Assembly (NCBI GenBank): GCA_036562635.1
Contig: DATCJU010000041.1
Coordinates: 1-31,793, forward strand
Origin: DATCJU01 sp036562635
GTDB taxonomy: Bacteria > Actinomycetota > Actinomycetes > Mycobacteriales > Pseudonocardiaceae
Direction of reading: 5' to 3'
Length of the DNA: 31,793 nucleotides
The translations under genes were made by a program, and so were the position numbers. The notes beneath the pieces are model-generated. The model saw only the letters and a program-made list of their open reading frames with translations, did not search any database and had not been told where the DNA came from. Shown piece after piece: positions 1 through 7,793 of the stretch (within the stretch, counting starts at the first letter, position 1; each line of letters begins with the position of its first letter).

Positions 1-374
1 GCCGTGGGTTGGGGACCGGAGTCGGTGGCCCGTTCGGGTCGTGTGGTGGGACCACGTGTTCCGGCATTGGGTCACGAGTACCCCGGTGGGGGTCGCGCCG
101 AACGTGCCGGTACGAGGTGAGGGTTCCCGGGGTGCAGGGTCGTGCCCGGTGCCGGTGTTGGTGGCGGGTTCTGGGTGGCGATGGGGGCTGCCGCGCTCAG
201 GGGGCCGTACTCACCCGGACGGTTGGCGAGGTGTTGCGCGGGCAGCGTGAACTTTTGACAAGACAAGACAAACTTCTGCTCGGCGTATGCAAAAGGTCCT
301 ACCGTCTTGACGGAGTGTGGCGATCCGGTCGCCTGGAGTGACCAACCGCATCTCGGGACGGAGAGGACCACACG
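1..374. other. Upstream region without a recognisable gene
   Basis: I see no credible gene here. The overlapping open frames on both strands give low-complexity Arg/Gly/Pro-rich translations typical of frame shadows in G+C-rich DNA. The last 130 bases are clearly richer in A and T than the rest and hold the likely promoter region of the secreted dehydrogenase that starts at 375, including a purine-rich ribosome-binding site (GGAGAGGA) about eight bases before its ATG. Confidence 0.6.
249..313 (+). promoter_or_regulatory. Candidate promoter/operator region of the secreted dehydrogenase
   Basis: A perfect TTGACA lies at 255-260 and overlaps three tandem copies of GACAA (257-271). These sit inside an imperfect inverted repeat, GAACTTTTG (249-257) against CAAACTTC (269-276). 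A possible -10 (TATGCA, 286-291) is 25 bases from TTGACA, too far for a standard sigma-70 promoter, so the exact promoter is unsettled. A second inverted repeat, CCGTC-TT-GACGG, is at 302-313. The cluster in an AT-richer island directly before a secreted carbohydrate enzyme suggests regulated transcription. Which protein binds is unknown. Confidence 0.4.
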
Positions 375-3300
375 ATGCCGTCACTACGTCGACCCCTGCT
401 GATACTCGGCCTCACCGCGGCGGTGGCGCTGTCCCAGGTCGGTCTCGGCCCCGCCGCGGCCCAGGAGCCCGACCCGGCCGCGCCCACCCCGGAGGCCACG
501 GTCACCGTGACCATCGGCAGCATTCCCTTCCGGGGCGCAGGTAGCGACCAGTTCGAGAAGAAGAGACTGACCACCGACGTCGGCGAGCCCATGGCCCTGG
601 CCGTCGCCCCCGACGGTCGTGTGCTGATGACCGACCGCCGGGGTGTGGTGCGGATCTTCGATCCGACCACCCACAACGTGACCGTGGCCGGGCAGATCCC
701 GGTCTACACCGGCGAGGAGGACGGGTTGCAGGGCATCGCCCTGGACCCCGACTTCGTCGACAACCACTGGGTCTACGTCTACTACTCCCCCGCCGGTACC
801 GAGCCCAAGAACGTGCTCGCCCGGTTCCGGTTGGAGGGCAACACCCTGGACATGTCCTCCGAGCAGCGCATCCTCGAGGTGCCCACCCAGCGTGACCTGT
901 GCTGCCACGTCGGTGGGGACATCGACTTCGACGCGGAGGGCAACCTGTACCTGTCCACCGGGGACAACACCAACTCGTGGGCCTCCGACGGGTACACCCC
1001 CATCGACGAGCGTCCCGGGCGGGAGCCGTTCGATGCGCAGCGCACCAGTGCCAACACCAACGACCTGCGGGGCAAGCTGCTGCGGATCAAGGTCAACGAG
1101 GACGGGTCCTACTCCATCCCCGAGGGCAACCTCTTCCCACCGGGTACGCCCCAGACCCGCCCGGAGATCTACTACATGGGTCTGCGCAACCCGTTCCGGT
1201 TCGCCGTGGACCAGAAGACCGGTTGGGTGTGGATGGGCGTGGTGGGCCCGGACGCCAGCGAGGACAACCCCGACCGCGGCCCACGTCAGTACGAGGAGCT
1301 GTTGCTGATCACCCAGCCCGGCAACAGCGGTTGGCCGTACTGCATCGCCGACGACATCCCCTACCGGGACTACGACTTCGCCACCGGGGAGTCCGGGCCG
1401 CCGTTCGACTGCGACAACCTGGTCAATGACTCCCCCAACAACACCGGGCTACGCCAGATCCCACCGGCCGACGAGCCGCTGATCTGGTACCCCTACGCCT
1501 GCTTCGACAAGTTCCCGCAGATCGACTGCCCCGGCGGGGGCACCGCGATGGGCGGCCCGGTCTACCGTTACGACCCCGACCTGGACTCGGAGACCAAGTT
1601 CCCACCCGAGTTCGACGGGGCCGAGTTCTTCTACGAGTACTCCCGCGGGTTCGTCAAGACCGTGCGGGTCGACGAGGCCGGCAACCTGGTCTCGATCGAC
1701 CCGTTCCTGCCCGAGCTGGACTTCGACCAGCCCATGGACCTGGAGTTCGGGCCCGAGGGTTCGTTGTACGTGCTGGAGTACGGCGGTGGGTTCTTCACCC
1801 CCGGCCCCAACGCCGGGTTGTACCGCATCGACTACACCCGGGGTGCCCACTCCCCCACGGCCACGTTGACCGCCGGGCCCACCTCGGGCGCGGCACCACT
1901 GACCGTGCACTTCGACGCGTCTGGTTCCAGCGACGCCGACGGTGACGAGATCTCCTTCGCCTGGGACTTCGACGGGGACGGCACCGACGACGCACACGGC
2001 CCCACCGCCACGCACACCTACACCACCAACGGGTCCTATCAGGCCAAGCTGACGGTCACCGACGCCACCGGCAAGGTGACCGTGGCTCGCACGACGATCG
2101 TGGTGGGCAATCACGCTCCCCAGGTCGAGCTGCAGCTGCCCGCCGACGGTGGGCTCTTCGAGTTCGGGGACCAGGTGTCCTACCGGGTGTCGGTGACCGA
2201 CGTCGAGGACGGCACCACCGGGGCGGGCATCGACTGCGACGACGTTACCGTCCAGGTGGCACTGGGCCACGACGAGCACGCCCACCCGCAGCGCACCCTG
2301 TACGGCTGCGAAGGGGTGATCACCACCCAGACCGACGACGGGCACGGGCCGGGCAGCAACCTGTTCGTCGTGTTGCGGGCCAGCTACACCGACCGCGGCG
2401 GTGACGGGGCACCGCCCACCACCGGCACCCAGGAGATCGTGCTGCAGCCCAAGCGCAAGCAGGCCGAGCACGCCGACGCCAGCGAGGGCACCGTGATCGT
2501 CGACGACACGGCCGCCGAGGCCGGCAAGGCCGTCGGTGACATCGACGCCGGGGACTGGATCGTCTTCGACCCGATGCACCTGGGCATGGTGCAGTCGGTG
2601 TCGGCCCGGGTCTCGACCGACGGCGCCGGTGGGGACATCCAGCTGCGCGCCGGCGCACCGAACGGGGCGTTGGTGGCTACCCTGTCGGTTCCCGGTGGCG
2701 GTGGCTCCGGGCAGTACGTCGACATCGGGCCGGTACCGGTCACCGATCCCGGTGGCAGTGGCCCGCTGTACGTGGTGTTCGCTGGCTCCGCCGGTGACTC
2801 CACCGGTGAACAGGACCTGTTCCGCCTCGACTACCTGCAGTTCACCGGGCTGGGCGCCGCGGGACCGCTGAACGTGCACGCCAAGGCCGACGCCCTTGCG
2901 GGGGCGGCACCGCTGAGGACGACCCTGCAGGCCGAGGTGGCGGGCGCACCCGCTGATGCGGTCTACTCCTGGGACTTCGGCGACGGCCGCGCCGGCCAGG
3001 GCCGGCAGGTGACACACACCTACACCCGCCCCGGCTCCTACACCGCGACGGTGAAGGTGACCGACGCCGAGGGCAACCACCGCGGGAGCAGTCAGGTCAC
3101 GATCCGGGTGGAGCGGGCCGTGACCGGTTGGCTCGCGCTCACTCCCGACCAGGCCGCTCCTGCCACCGGGGAGCAGCACCGGGTGACCGCGACGTTCGAC
3201 CCGCGGCACGGCCGGGCCCACAGCCACGAGGTGACCTTCGAGGTGTACCGGGCCTCCCGGCTGACCCCGGTGCCCGACGGGTTGGAGGGCACCGCGTACG

Positions 3301-4070
3301 TGCTGATGGAGCGCGGGGTGTCCACCACCGACCGGGACGGCAGGGCCGGGTTCGCCTACACCAGTTCGGTGGCGGCTCACGACGTGGTGGTGGCCTGCCT
3401 GGGGTTCGGTGGCAGCTGCCTGCGCGGGGACGGCCCGCTGGTGGTCGACGACACCGGGCCGGTGAACCTGCGGGACGACCTGATCCTGGACACCGTACGC
3501 ACCGAGTGGCGGGCGGTCCCCGACGCCGACGGGTGGATCACCCTGTTCGACGGGCGCAGCCTGGTCGGCTGGGACTACGCCGGCAGCGGTGGTTTCACCG
3601 TCGACGACGGGATGCTCGTCACGCAGGGCGGTGGCCGTGGCCTGCTGTGGTACGCCGAGCAGCAGTTCGGCGACTACGTGCTGCAGGTGGACTACGAGCA
3701 CCACAGCGTGTCCGACAATTCCGGGATCTACCTGCGCTTCCCCGATCCCCAGGGCGGGATGACCATCCCGGACCGGCAGGGCTACCAGGTGTCGATCCTG
3801 GACCGGGTCGACGACGTGCGGTACCGGACCGGCTCCATCGACGGGATCAAGGCCGCCGAGTTCCTGGCCGCCAAGCCGGTGGGCGGGGGATGGAACACGT
3901 TCGAGATCCAGGTGATCGGCCAGGAGTACCAGGTCACCCTCAACGGGCAGGTGGTGACCACCTACACCGGTGACCGTGCCCTGTCCGGGTTCGTCGGGAT
4001 CGAGAACGCCTCGGCCGGGATCAACTTCCGCAACATCCGCATCAAGCCGCTGTCCCCGGCCGGGTCCTGA
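375..4070 (+). CDS. Secreted PQQ-type sugar dehydrogenase with PKD, CBM6-like and DUF1080 domains
   Basis: A 1231-residue exported multidomain protein. Residues 1-30 form a signal peptide (RR near the N-terminus, hydrophobic core, AAA before the likely cleavage site). Residues about 66-486 are a glucose/sorbosone-dehydrogenase beta-propeller, with CCHVGGD (His178), STGDN and GLRNPFR motifs. A PKD domain follows (about 495-577), then an Ig-like linker (580-690), a CBM6-like carbohydrate-binding domain (about 696-830), a second PKD (about 837-915) and a C-terminal DUF1080 / 3-keto-disaccharide-hydrolase domain (about 1040-1228). Propeller relatives oxidise sugars with PQQ; DUF1080 members act on 3-keto-glycosides. 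That one protein both oxidises and cleaves a glycoside is inference. ATG 375 has a good ribosome-binding site. The next gene encodes a second DUF1080 protein, 95 bases downstream. The substrate is unknown. Confidence 0.9.
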   Translation: MPSLRRPLLILGLTAAVALSQVGLGPAAAQEPDPAAPTPEATVTVTIGSIPFRGAGSDQFEKKRLTTDVGEPMALAVAPDGRVLMTDRRGVVRIFDPTTHNVTVAGQIPVYTGEEDGLQGIALDPDFVDNHWVYVYYSPAGTEPKNVLARFRLEGNTLDMSSEQRILEVPTQRDLCCHVGGDIDFDAEGNLYLSTGDNTNSWASDGYTPIDERPGREPFDAQRTSANTNDLRGKLLRIKVNEDGSYSIPEGNLFPPGTPQTRPEIYYMGLRNPFRFAVDQKTGWVWMGVVGPDASEDNPDRGPRQYEELLLITQPGNSGWPYCIADDIPYRDYDFATGESGPPFDCDNLVNDSPNNTGLRQIPPADEPLIWYPYACFDKFPQIDCPGGGTAMGGPVYRYDPDLDSETKFPPEFDGAEFFYEYSRGFVKTVRVDEAGNLVSIDPFLPELDFDQPMDLEFGPEGSLYVLEYGGGFFTPGPNAGLYRIDYTRGAHSPTATLTAGPTSGAAPLTVHFDASGSSDADGDEISFAWDFDGDGTDDAHGPTATHTYTTNGSYQAKLTVTDATGKVTVARTTIVVGNHAPQVELQLPADGGLFEFGDQVSYRVSVTDVEDGTTGAGIDCDDVTVQVALGHDEHAHPQRTLYGCEGVITTQTDDGHGPGSNLFVVLRASYTDRGGDGAPPTTGTQEIVLQPKRKQAEHADASEGTVIVDDTAAEAGKAVGDIDAGDWIVFDPMHLGMVQSVSARVSTDGAGGDIQLRAGAPNGALVATLSVPGGGGSGQYVDIGPVPVTDPGGSGPLYVVFAGSAGDSTGEQDLFRLDYLQFTGLGAAGPLNVHAKADALAGAAPLRTTLQAEVAGAPADAVYSWDFGDGRAGQGRQVTHTYTRPGSYTATVKVTDAEGNHRGSSQVTIRVERAVTGWLALTPDQAAPATGEQHRVTATFDPRHGRAHSHEVTFEVYRASRLTPVPDGLEGTAYVLMERGVSTTDRDGRAGFAYTSSVAAHDVVVACLGFGGSCLRGDGPLVVDDTGPVNLRDDLILDTVRTEWRAVPDADGWITLFDGRSLVGWDYAGSGGFTVDDGMLVTQGGGRGLLWYAEQQFGDYVLQVDYEHHSVSDNSGIYLRFPDPQGGMTIPDRQGYQVSILDRVDDVRYRTGSIDGIKAAEFLAAKPVGGGWNTFEIQVIGQEYQVTLNGQVVTTYTGDRALSGFVGIENASAGINFRNIRIKPLSPAGS

Positions 4071-4076
4071 CCTGCC

Positions 4077-4108
4077 GTGTCGGGTGGGGTGTGCACCCCA
4101 CCCGACAC
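4077..4108 (+). terminator. Perfect 14-bp hairpin between the two DUF1080-containing genes
   Basis: GTGTCGGGTGGGGT (4077-4090) is the exact reverse complement of ACCCCACCCGACAC (4095-4108), with a four-base loop. It begins six bases after the stop of the dehydrogenase. There is no U-tract, which is common for actinobacterial terminators. Because the next gene is co-directional, it could be a full terminator or a partial attenuator / 3'-end stabiliser setting the ratio of the two proteins. Confidence 0.75.
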
Positions 4109-4164
4109 ACCGTCGGTCGTGCCGGACCAGGAATCGGGTAACCGACACACGAGGAGGGCGCGGA

Positions 4165-4824
4165 ATGCGCAGGGCGACAGGTGTTGTGGTCGCGGTGGTG
4201 CTGGCGCTGGCCGTACCGGCCAGTGGGGCGGCCACCACGGACACCTCCCCGGTCACGGCGACCGGGGCGGGTGCTCCGGCGTGCGGGAAGCCGGTGAAGT
4301 TGTTCGACGGCAGGTCGCTGCAGGGCTGGTCGCAGGCCGGTCCGGGTGGGTTCGACGTGGTGAACGGGGTGTTGCAGTCCCGGGACGGGATGGGACTGCT
4401 GTGGTACCACGCGCGGCGTTTCGCCGACTACGAACTGCACTTGGACTGGCGGGTGACCGCTGCCACCGACAACTCCGGTGTCTTCGTGCGTTTCCCCGAC
4501 CCGGGTGACGATCCGTGGGTGGCGGTCGACCGGGGCTACGAGATCCAGATCAACGACAACCCCGACGGTGATCCGCAGAAGACCGGGGCCATCTACAACT
4601 TCCAGCAGCCCATCACCCAGGCGTCCCGTCCGGTGGGTGAGTGGAACCACTACCGGATCCGGGTGGAGGGGCACCGCTACCAGGTGTTCCTCAACGGGGT
4701 GAAGGTCAACGACTTCACCAGCACCCATCCGGACCGCGGGCTGGAGGGGTACGTCGGGTTGCAGAACCACGACCCGGACTCGCGGGTGCAGTTCCGGCAC
4801 ATCCGGGTGCGCCCGCTGTGCTGA
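4165..4824 (+). CDS. Secreted DUF1080 (3-keto-disaccharide hydrolase-type) protein
   Basis: A 219-residue protein with an N-terminal signal peptide (MRRATG, then a V/A/L-rich core ending near PASGAA) and a single DUF1080 domain from about residue 43 (KLFDGRSLQGW) to the end (FRHIRVRPLC). It shares the FDGRSL..GW, GLLWY, DNSG, FPDP, NGVKV and FRHIR/FRNIR landmarks with the C-terminal domain of the upstream dehydrogenase, so the two are paralogous domains. ATG 4165 is chosen over an upstream in-frame ATG because GAGGAGG (4151-4157) precedes it and the signal peptide starts there. Cys40 and the terminal Cys219 could pair outside the cell. The family is associated with 3-keto-glycoside breakdown; here the substrate is unknown and the role is inferred from the neighbour. 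Confidence 0.88.
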   Translation: MRRATGVVVAVVLALAVPASGAATTDTSPVTATGAGAPACGKPVKLFDGRSLQGWSQAGPGGFDVVNGVLQSRDGMGLLWYHARRFADYELHLDWRVTAATDNSGVFVRFPDPGDDPWVAVDRGYEIQINDNPDGDPQKTGAIYNFQQPITQASRPVGEWNHYRIRVEGHRYQVFLNGVKVNDFTSTHPDRGLEGYVGLQNHDPDSRVQFRHIRVRPLC

Positions 4825-4845
4825 CCTCGGCCTGACCTGCGAGAA

Positions 4846-4884
4846 ACGGTGGGGGTGGACCGGATGCCGGTCCACCCCCACCGT
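4846..4884. terminator. Bidirectional terminator hairpin, 18-bp perfect stem
   Basis: ACGGTGGGGGTGGACCGG (4846-4863) pairs exactly with 4867-4884 around a three-base ATG loop. It lies between the stop of the secreted DUF1080 gene (4824, plus strand) and the stop of the convergent gene at 4905 (minus strand), so it can end both transcripts. Confidence 0.88.
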
Positions 4885-4904
4885 CGTGTCACGGGCTGGA
4901 CGGG

Positions 4905-5519
4905 TCAGGCGGCGTTCCAGTGCGCGGTGTACCCGATGGCCTCACCGTTGAGCCAGGCGTCCAGCCGGGCGCGGGGGGCGTTGCTGCGCAGCCGGTGCAT
5001 CCGCGAGCGACGCACGTCGAGCATGGCGGGGCGGCCGCCGGGCAGCAGCTCGTCCATGTGGCGCTCCATCAGGCGCAGCACCGCCTGCGCGGTCGGGCGG
5101 GGCAGCTCGGGCTCCTTGAGGTAGAGCAGTACGGCCCAGGTCTGCCCGGACCGGTCGACGATGCCCAGCTCCGGGCGCAGCACCACCTCGAGGTCCCCGC
5201 TGGTCCACACCGTGGAGCCGACCGGAACCAGGGTCGGCGCCGGGTGGGGCAGCCAGCCCAGGAACCCCTCGAACAAGGCCCAGAAGTGCGGGCGCTGCGC
5301 GTCGTTGGCCTGCTCGACGGCCTCCAGGAGCACCGGGTGTGGGTCCGGCTCGGCCAGGCAGCGGCGGATTGCCGAGATCATCGGACGGTAGAAGAACCAG
5401 GCCAGTCGGTTCGGGTCCTCGTAGCGCTGGCGCTGGGCGGTGACGATGGACATGCGGTCCCGGCCGACACCGGCCAGGTAGTCGGCGAACACTGCTGCGC
5501 TGATCCTGATGGGCGCCAC
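4905..5519 (-). CDS. Conserved-looking protein of unknown function, 204 aa
   Basis: I do not recognise a family. The protein is soluble, with no signal peptide or membrane segment. It reads as an N-terminal helical part (residues about 1-95, rich in Tyr/Trp/Arg, with DPNRLAWFFYRP), a middle beta-rich part (STVWTSGDLEVVLRPELGI, then TWAVLLYLKEPEL), and a basic C-terminus with an RRSRMHRLRSNAPRARLDAWL stretch. The GTG start at 5519 is preceded by GGAGGAG at good spacing, supporting a translated gene. It lies 207 bases downstream of the methyltransferase on the same strand, so co-transcription is possible. It ends in the hairpin at 4846-4884. Confidence 0.8.
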   Translation of the reverse strand: MAPIRISAAVFADYLAGVGRDRMSIVTAQRQRYEDPNRLAWFFYRPMISAIRRCLAEPDPHPVLLEAVEQANDAQRPHFWALFEGFLGWLPHPAPTLVPVGSTVWTSGDLEVVLRPELGIVDRSGQTWAVLLYLKEPELPRPTAQAVLRLMERHMDELLPGGRPAMLDVRRSRMHRLRSNAPRARLDAWLNGEAIGYTAHWNAA

Positions 5520-5726
5520 GGTGCGTGCTCCTCCGTGCGGTCCGGTGCCGTGCCGCGACCCGGTGGGGCCTCGGCCGGCACCCGCGGGTGACCTCCCCTG
5601 CCCGCGGTACCTCCACAGTAGCGATCACCACCGACAAAATCCGGCGCGTGCGAGCAGCTCAGCACCCTTTTTTCGAATCCTTGTTCGATCATCGGGGGTC
5701 GGTCGGGAGGGGCTGCCCCGCTCCTC

Positions 5727-6416
5727 TCAGACGGGAGTCGGGGCCGGTTCCACCGTGGCAGGCGTGGGCGCGGTGAGTCGCAACACCGAGGTTCGTTTGA
5801 CCTGGCTGTCCTCCAGGGTGTGCGGCACGGGGACCTCGTAGGTGGCCACCACTTCGAAGCGGGTGCGTGGCAGGTAGGCCCGTCCGGGGTCGCCGACCAG
5901 GATGTGGGCGCCCCGGGCGTGGGCCCGGTCCAGGAAGGCCAGCACCCGTCGGGCCATGGGTCGTTCGTAGAAGACGTCGCCGGCCAGCACCACCTCGGCG
6001 TCGTCGTCCTCGTCCAGGAGGTCACCGAGCAGGGGGATGACCGTGACGTCGTTGGCCTGGGCGTTCAACTCGATCGCGGCGATCGCGAAACGGTCCACCT
6101 CGTTGGCCACCACCGTGGCCGCCCCCGCGCGGGCCGCGGCGATCGCCACCAGGCCGGAGCCGGAGGCCAGGTCCAGGACGCGACGGCCCGCCACCAGCTG
6201 GGGATGGTCCAGGACGTAGCGGGCCAGGGCCTGTCCGCCGGCCCAGGCGAAGGCCCAGAACGGCGGGGGCTGGTCGGACTGGCCGAGCTGCTGCTCGGTG
6301 CGTTCCCACACCAGGTACACGTCCTGGGCCAGGTGGAGTTGGATCTCCGGGACGAGCGGCACCGTGTCGAGGCGGGTGTTGGTGTGGACGAAGTGTGTCG
6401 GGGCGGCCGAATTCAC
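5727..6416 (-). CDS. Class I SAM-dependent methyltransferase (ETFB lysine / nicotinamide-methyltransferase-like)
   Basis: A 229-residue Rossmann-fold methyltransferase. Motif I is VLDLASGSG (residues 80-88), followed by the acidic strand-2 region ANEVD (104-108) and a motif IV-like AGDVFYERP (145-153). The PPFWAFAWAGGQALARY segment (51-67) is typical of the METTL20 / ETF-beta lysine methyltransferase-like group, which modifies protein side chains; the substrate here is unknown and a small-molecule target is also possible. The GTG start at 6416 follows GGAGGAGG. The C-terminus (residues 215-229) is a Pro/Thr/Ala tail outside the domain. The gene diverges from the permease at 6524 across 107 bases. 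Confidence 0.85.
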   Translation of the reverse strand: MNSAAPTHFVHTNTRLDTVPLVPEIQLHLAQDVYLVWERTEQQLGQSDQPPPFWAFAWAGGQALARYVLDHPQLVAGRRVLDLASGSGLVAIAAARAGAATVVANEVDRFAIAAIELNAQANDVTVIPLLGDLLDEDDDAEVVLAGDVFYERPMARRVLAFLDRAHARGAHILVGDPGRAYLPRTRFEVVATYEVPVPHTLEDSQVKRTSVLRLTAPTPATVEPAPTPV

Positions 6417-6510
6417 TCCGTACCTCCTCCAGTCGGCCGAGTGCTGCCTACGCTGTCAGTCTGCGTTCCTTCGACCGCCCGTGCCGGGCGGCCACCGCTC
6501 CGACCGGGCC

Positions 6511-6516
6511 TAGGCT
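6511..6516 (+). promoter_or_regulatory. -10 box TAGGCT of a probable leaderless transcript
   Basis: TAGGCT lies exactly seven bases before the GTG at 6524, placing the transcription start on or next to the start codon. No Shine-Dalgarno sequence precedes that GTG. The same arrangement occurs at 20481 and, on the minus strand, at 11941. No clear -35 element is visible. Confidence 0.65.
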
Positions 6517-6523
6517 GCCCGTC

Positions 6524-7771
6524 GTGACCCCTTCGGAACTGGGGCGCCGGCTGGGCGTCGGGGACGCTGTGGTGATCGGCCTGGGCTCGATGATCGGGGC
6601 CGGGGTGTTCGTCAGCTTCTCCCCCGCTGCCGCGGCCGCCGGTTCCGGTCTGCTGCTGGGGTTGTTGGTCGCGGGGGTGGTGGCCTACTGCAACGCCACC
6701 TCCTCGGCACGGCTGGCGGCCCGCTACCCGCAGTCCGGAGGCACCTACGTCTACGGCAGGAACCGGCTGGGGGACTTCTGGGGATACCTGGCCGGGTGGT
6801 GCTTCGTGGTGGGCAAGATCGCAAGCTGCGCCGCGATGGCGCTGACCGTGGGGCACTACCTGGCTCCGCGCTGGGCCGGCCCGGTGGCTGCGGTGACGGT
6901 GCTGGCACTGACCGCGGTGAACTACTTCGGCGTGCGCAGGTCGGTGTGGGTGACCCGCGTGCTGGTGACGGTCACCCTGCTGGTGCTGCTCCTGGTGGTC
7001 GTGGCCGCCATGGCCGGCGGGCAGGCCGACCCGGCGCGTCTGGAACCGTTCCCCGGCACGGACGTGTTCGGGGTGCTGCAGGCCGCGGGCATGGTGTTCT
7101 TCGCCTTCGCCGGGTATGCGCGGATCACCACCCTGGGAGAGGAGGTGGTGGACCCGGCCAGCACGATCCGGCGGGCGGTGCCGTTGGCGTTGGCGATCGT
7201 GCTGGCGGTGTACGCGGTGGTGGCCCTGGCGGTACTGCTGGTACTGGGGCCGTCCGGGGTGGCCGCGTCGGTGGCGCCGCTGGGCGAGGCGGTGCGTGCC
7301 GGGCGGATGTCCTGGGCGGCGCCGGTGGTGGGTGTCGGGGCCGCGGTGGCCGCGGTGGGGTCACTGCTGGCGTTGGTGTTGGGGGTGTCGCGTACCTGGT
7401 TCGCCATGGCCCGGGACCACCATCTGCCGCGATGGTTCGCGGCGGTACATCCGCGCCACCGGGTGCCGCACCGTGCCGAGCTGGCGGTGGGCGTGATCGC
7501 CGCCGCGCTGGCCATGGGAGTGGACCTGCGCGGGGCGATCGGGTTCTCCTCGTTCGGGGTGCTGGTCTACTACGCCATCGCCAACGCCGCTGCGTGGACG
7601 TTGCGTTCCGCGGAGGGCAGGCCGCCGCGCTGGGTGCCGGTGCTGGGGCTGACCGGGTGCCTTGTGCTGGTGGTCAGCCTGCCCACCTCCTCGGTGGTGG
7701 CTGGGGTCGTGGTGACCGGGATGGGCGCGGCGGCCTGGGGAGTGCGCAGACTGGTTGCTCCGCGGCGTTGA
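6524..7771 (+). CDS. APC-superfamily amino-acid permease
   Basis: A 415-residue membrane protein with about twelve hydrophobic segments. The first contains VIGLGSMIGAGVF, the substrate-binding unwound helix typical of amino acid-polyamine-organocation transporters; YPQSGGTYVYGRNRLG follows helix 2, and FFAFAGYARITTLGEEV marks helix 6. It is a likely proton-coupled amino-acid transporter in the cytoplasmic membrane; the substrate cannot be read from sequence. GTG 6524 is preferred to an upstream in-frame ATG (6395) because the extra 43 residues are not protein-like and overlap the divergent methyltransferase start, and because a -10 box sits seven bases upstream. It is convergent with the MFS gene, leaving only 22 bases between the stops, which contain a small CCTGG-AA-CCAGG repeat. 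Confidence 0.9.
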   Translation: MTPSELGRRLGVGDAVVIGLGSMIGAGVFVSFSPAAAAAGSGLLLGLLVAGVVAYCNATSSARLAARYPQSGGTYVYGRNRLGDFWGYLAGWCFVVGKIASCAAMALTVGHYLAPRWAGPVAAVTVLALTAVNYFGVRRSVWVTRVLVTVTLLVLLLVVVAAMAGGQADPARLEPFPGTDVFGVLQAAGMVFFAFAGYARITTLGEEVVDPASTIRRAVPLALAIVLAVYAVVALAVLLVLGPSGVAASVAPLGEAVRAGRMSWAAPVVGVGAAVAAVGSLLALVLGVSRTWFAMARDHHLPRWFAAVHPRHRVPHRAELAVGVIAAALAMGVDLRGAIGFSSFGVLVYYAIANAAAWTLRSAEGRPPRWVPVLGLTGCLVLVVSLPTSSVVAGVVVTGMGAAAWGVRRLVAPRR

Positions 7772-7793
7772 ACTCCTGGAACCAGGCACTCCC

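Noticed and set aside
1449..4256. Very long minus-strand open frame (935 codons) opposite the secreted dehydrogenase
   Set aside because: Its translation is Gly/Val/His/Asp-rich without domains, and it mirrors the G+C-biased third positions of the real plus-strand gene; an antisense shadow.
5641..5730. Hairpin and T-run (CCCTTTTTTCG) after the methyltransferase gene as a terminator
   Set aside because: The T-run is on the plus strand, so the minus-strand transcript would carry A residues; the nearby GGGG/CCCC stem is short and bulged. Not strong enough to list.
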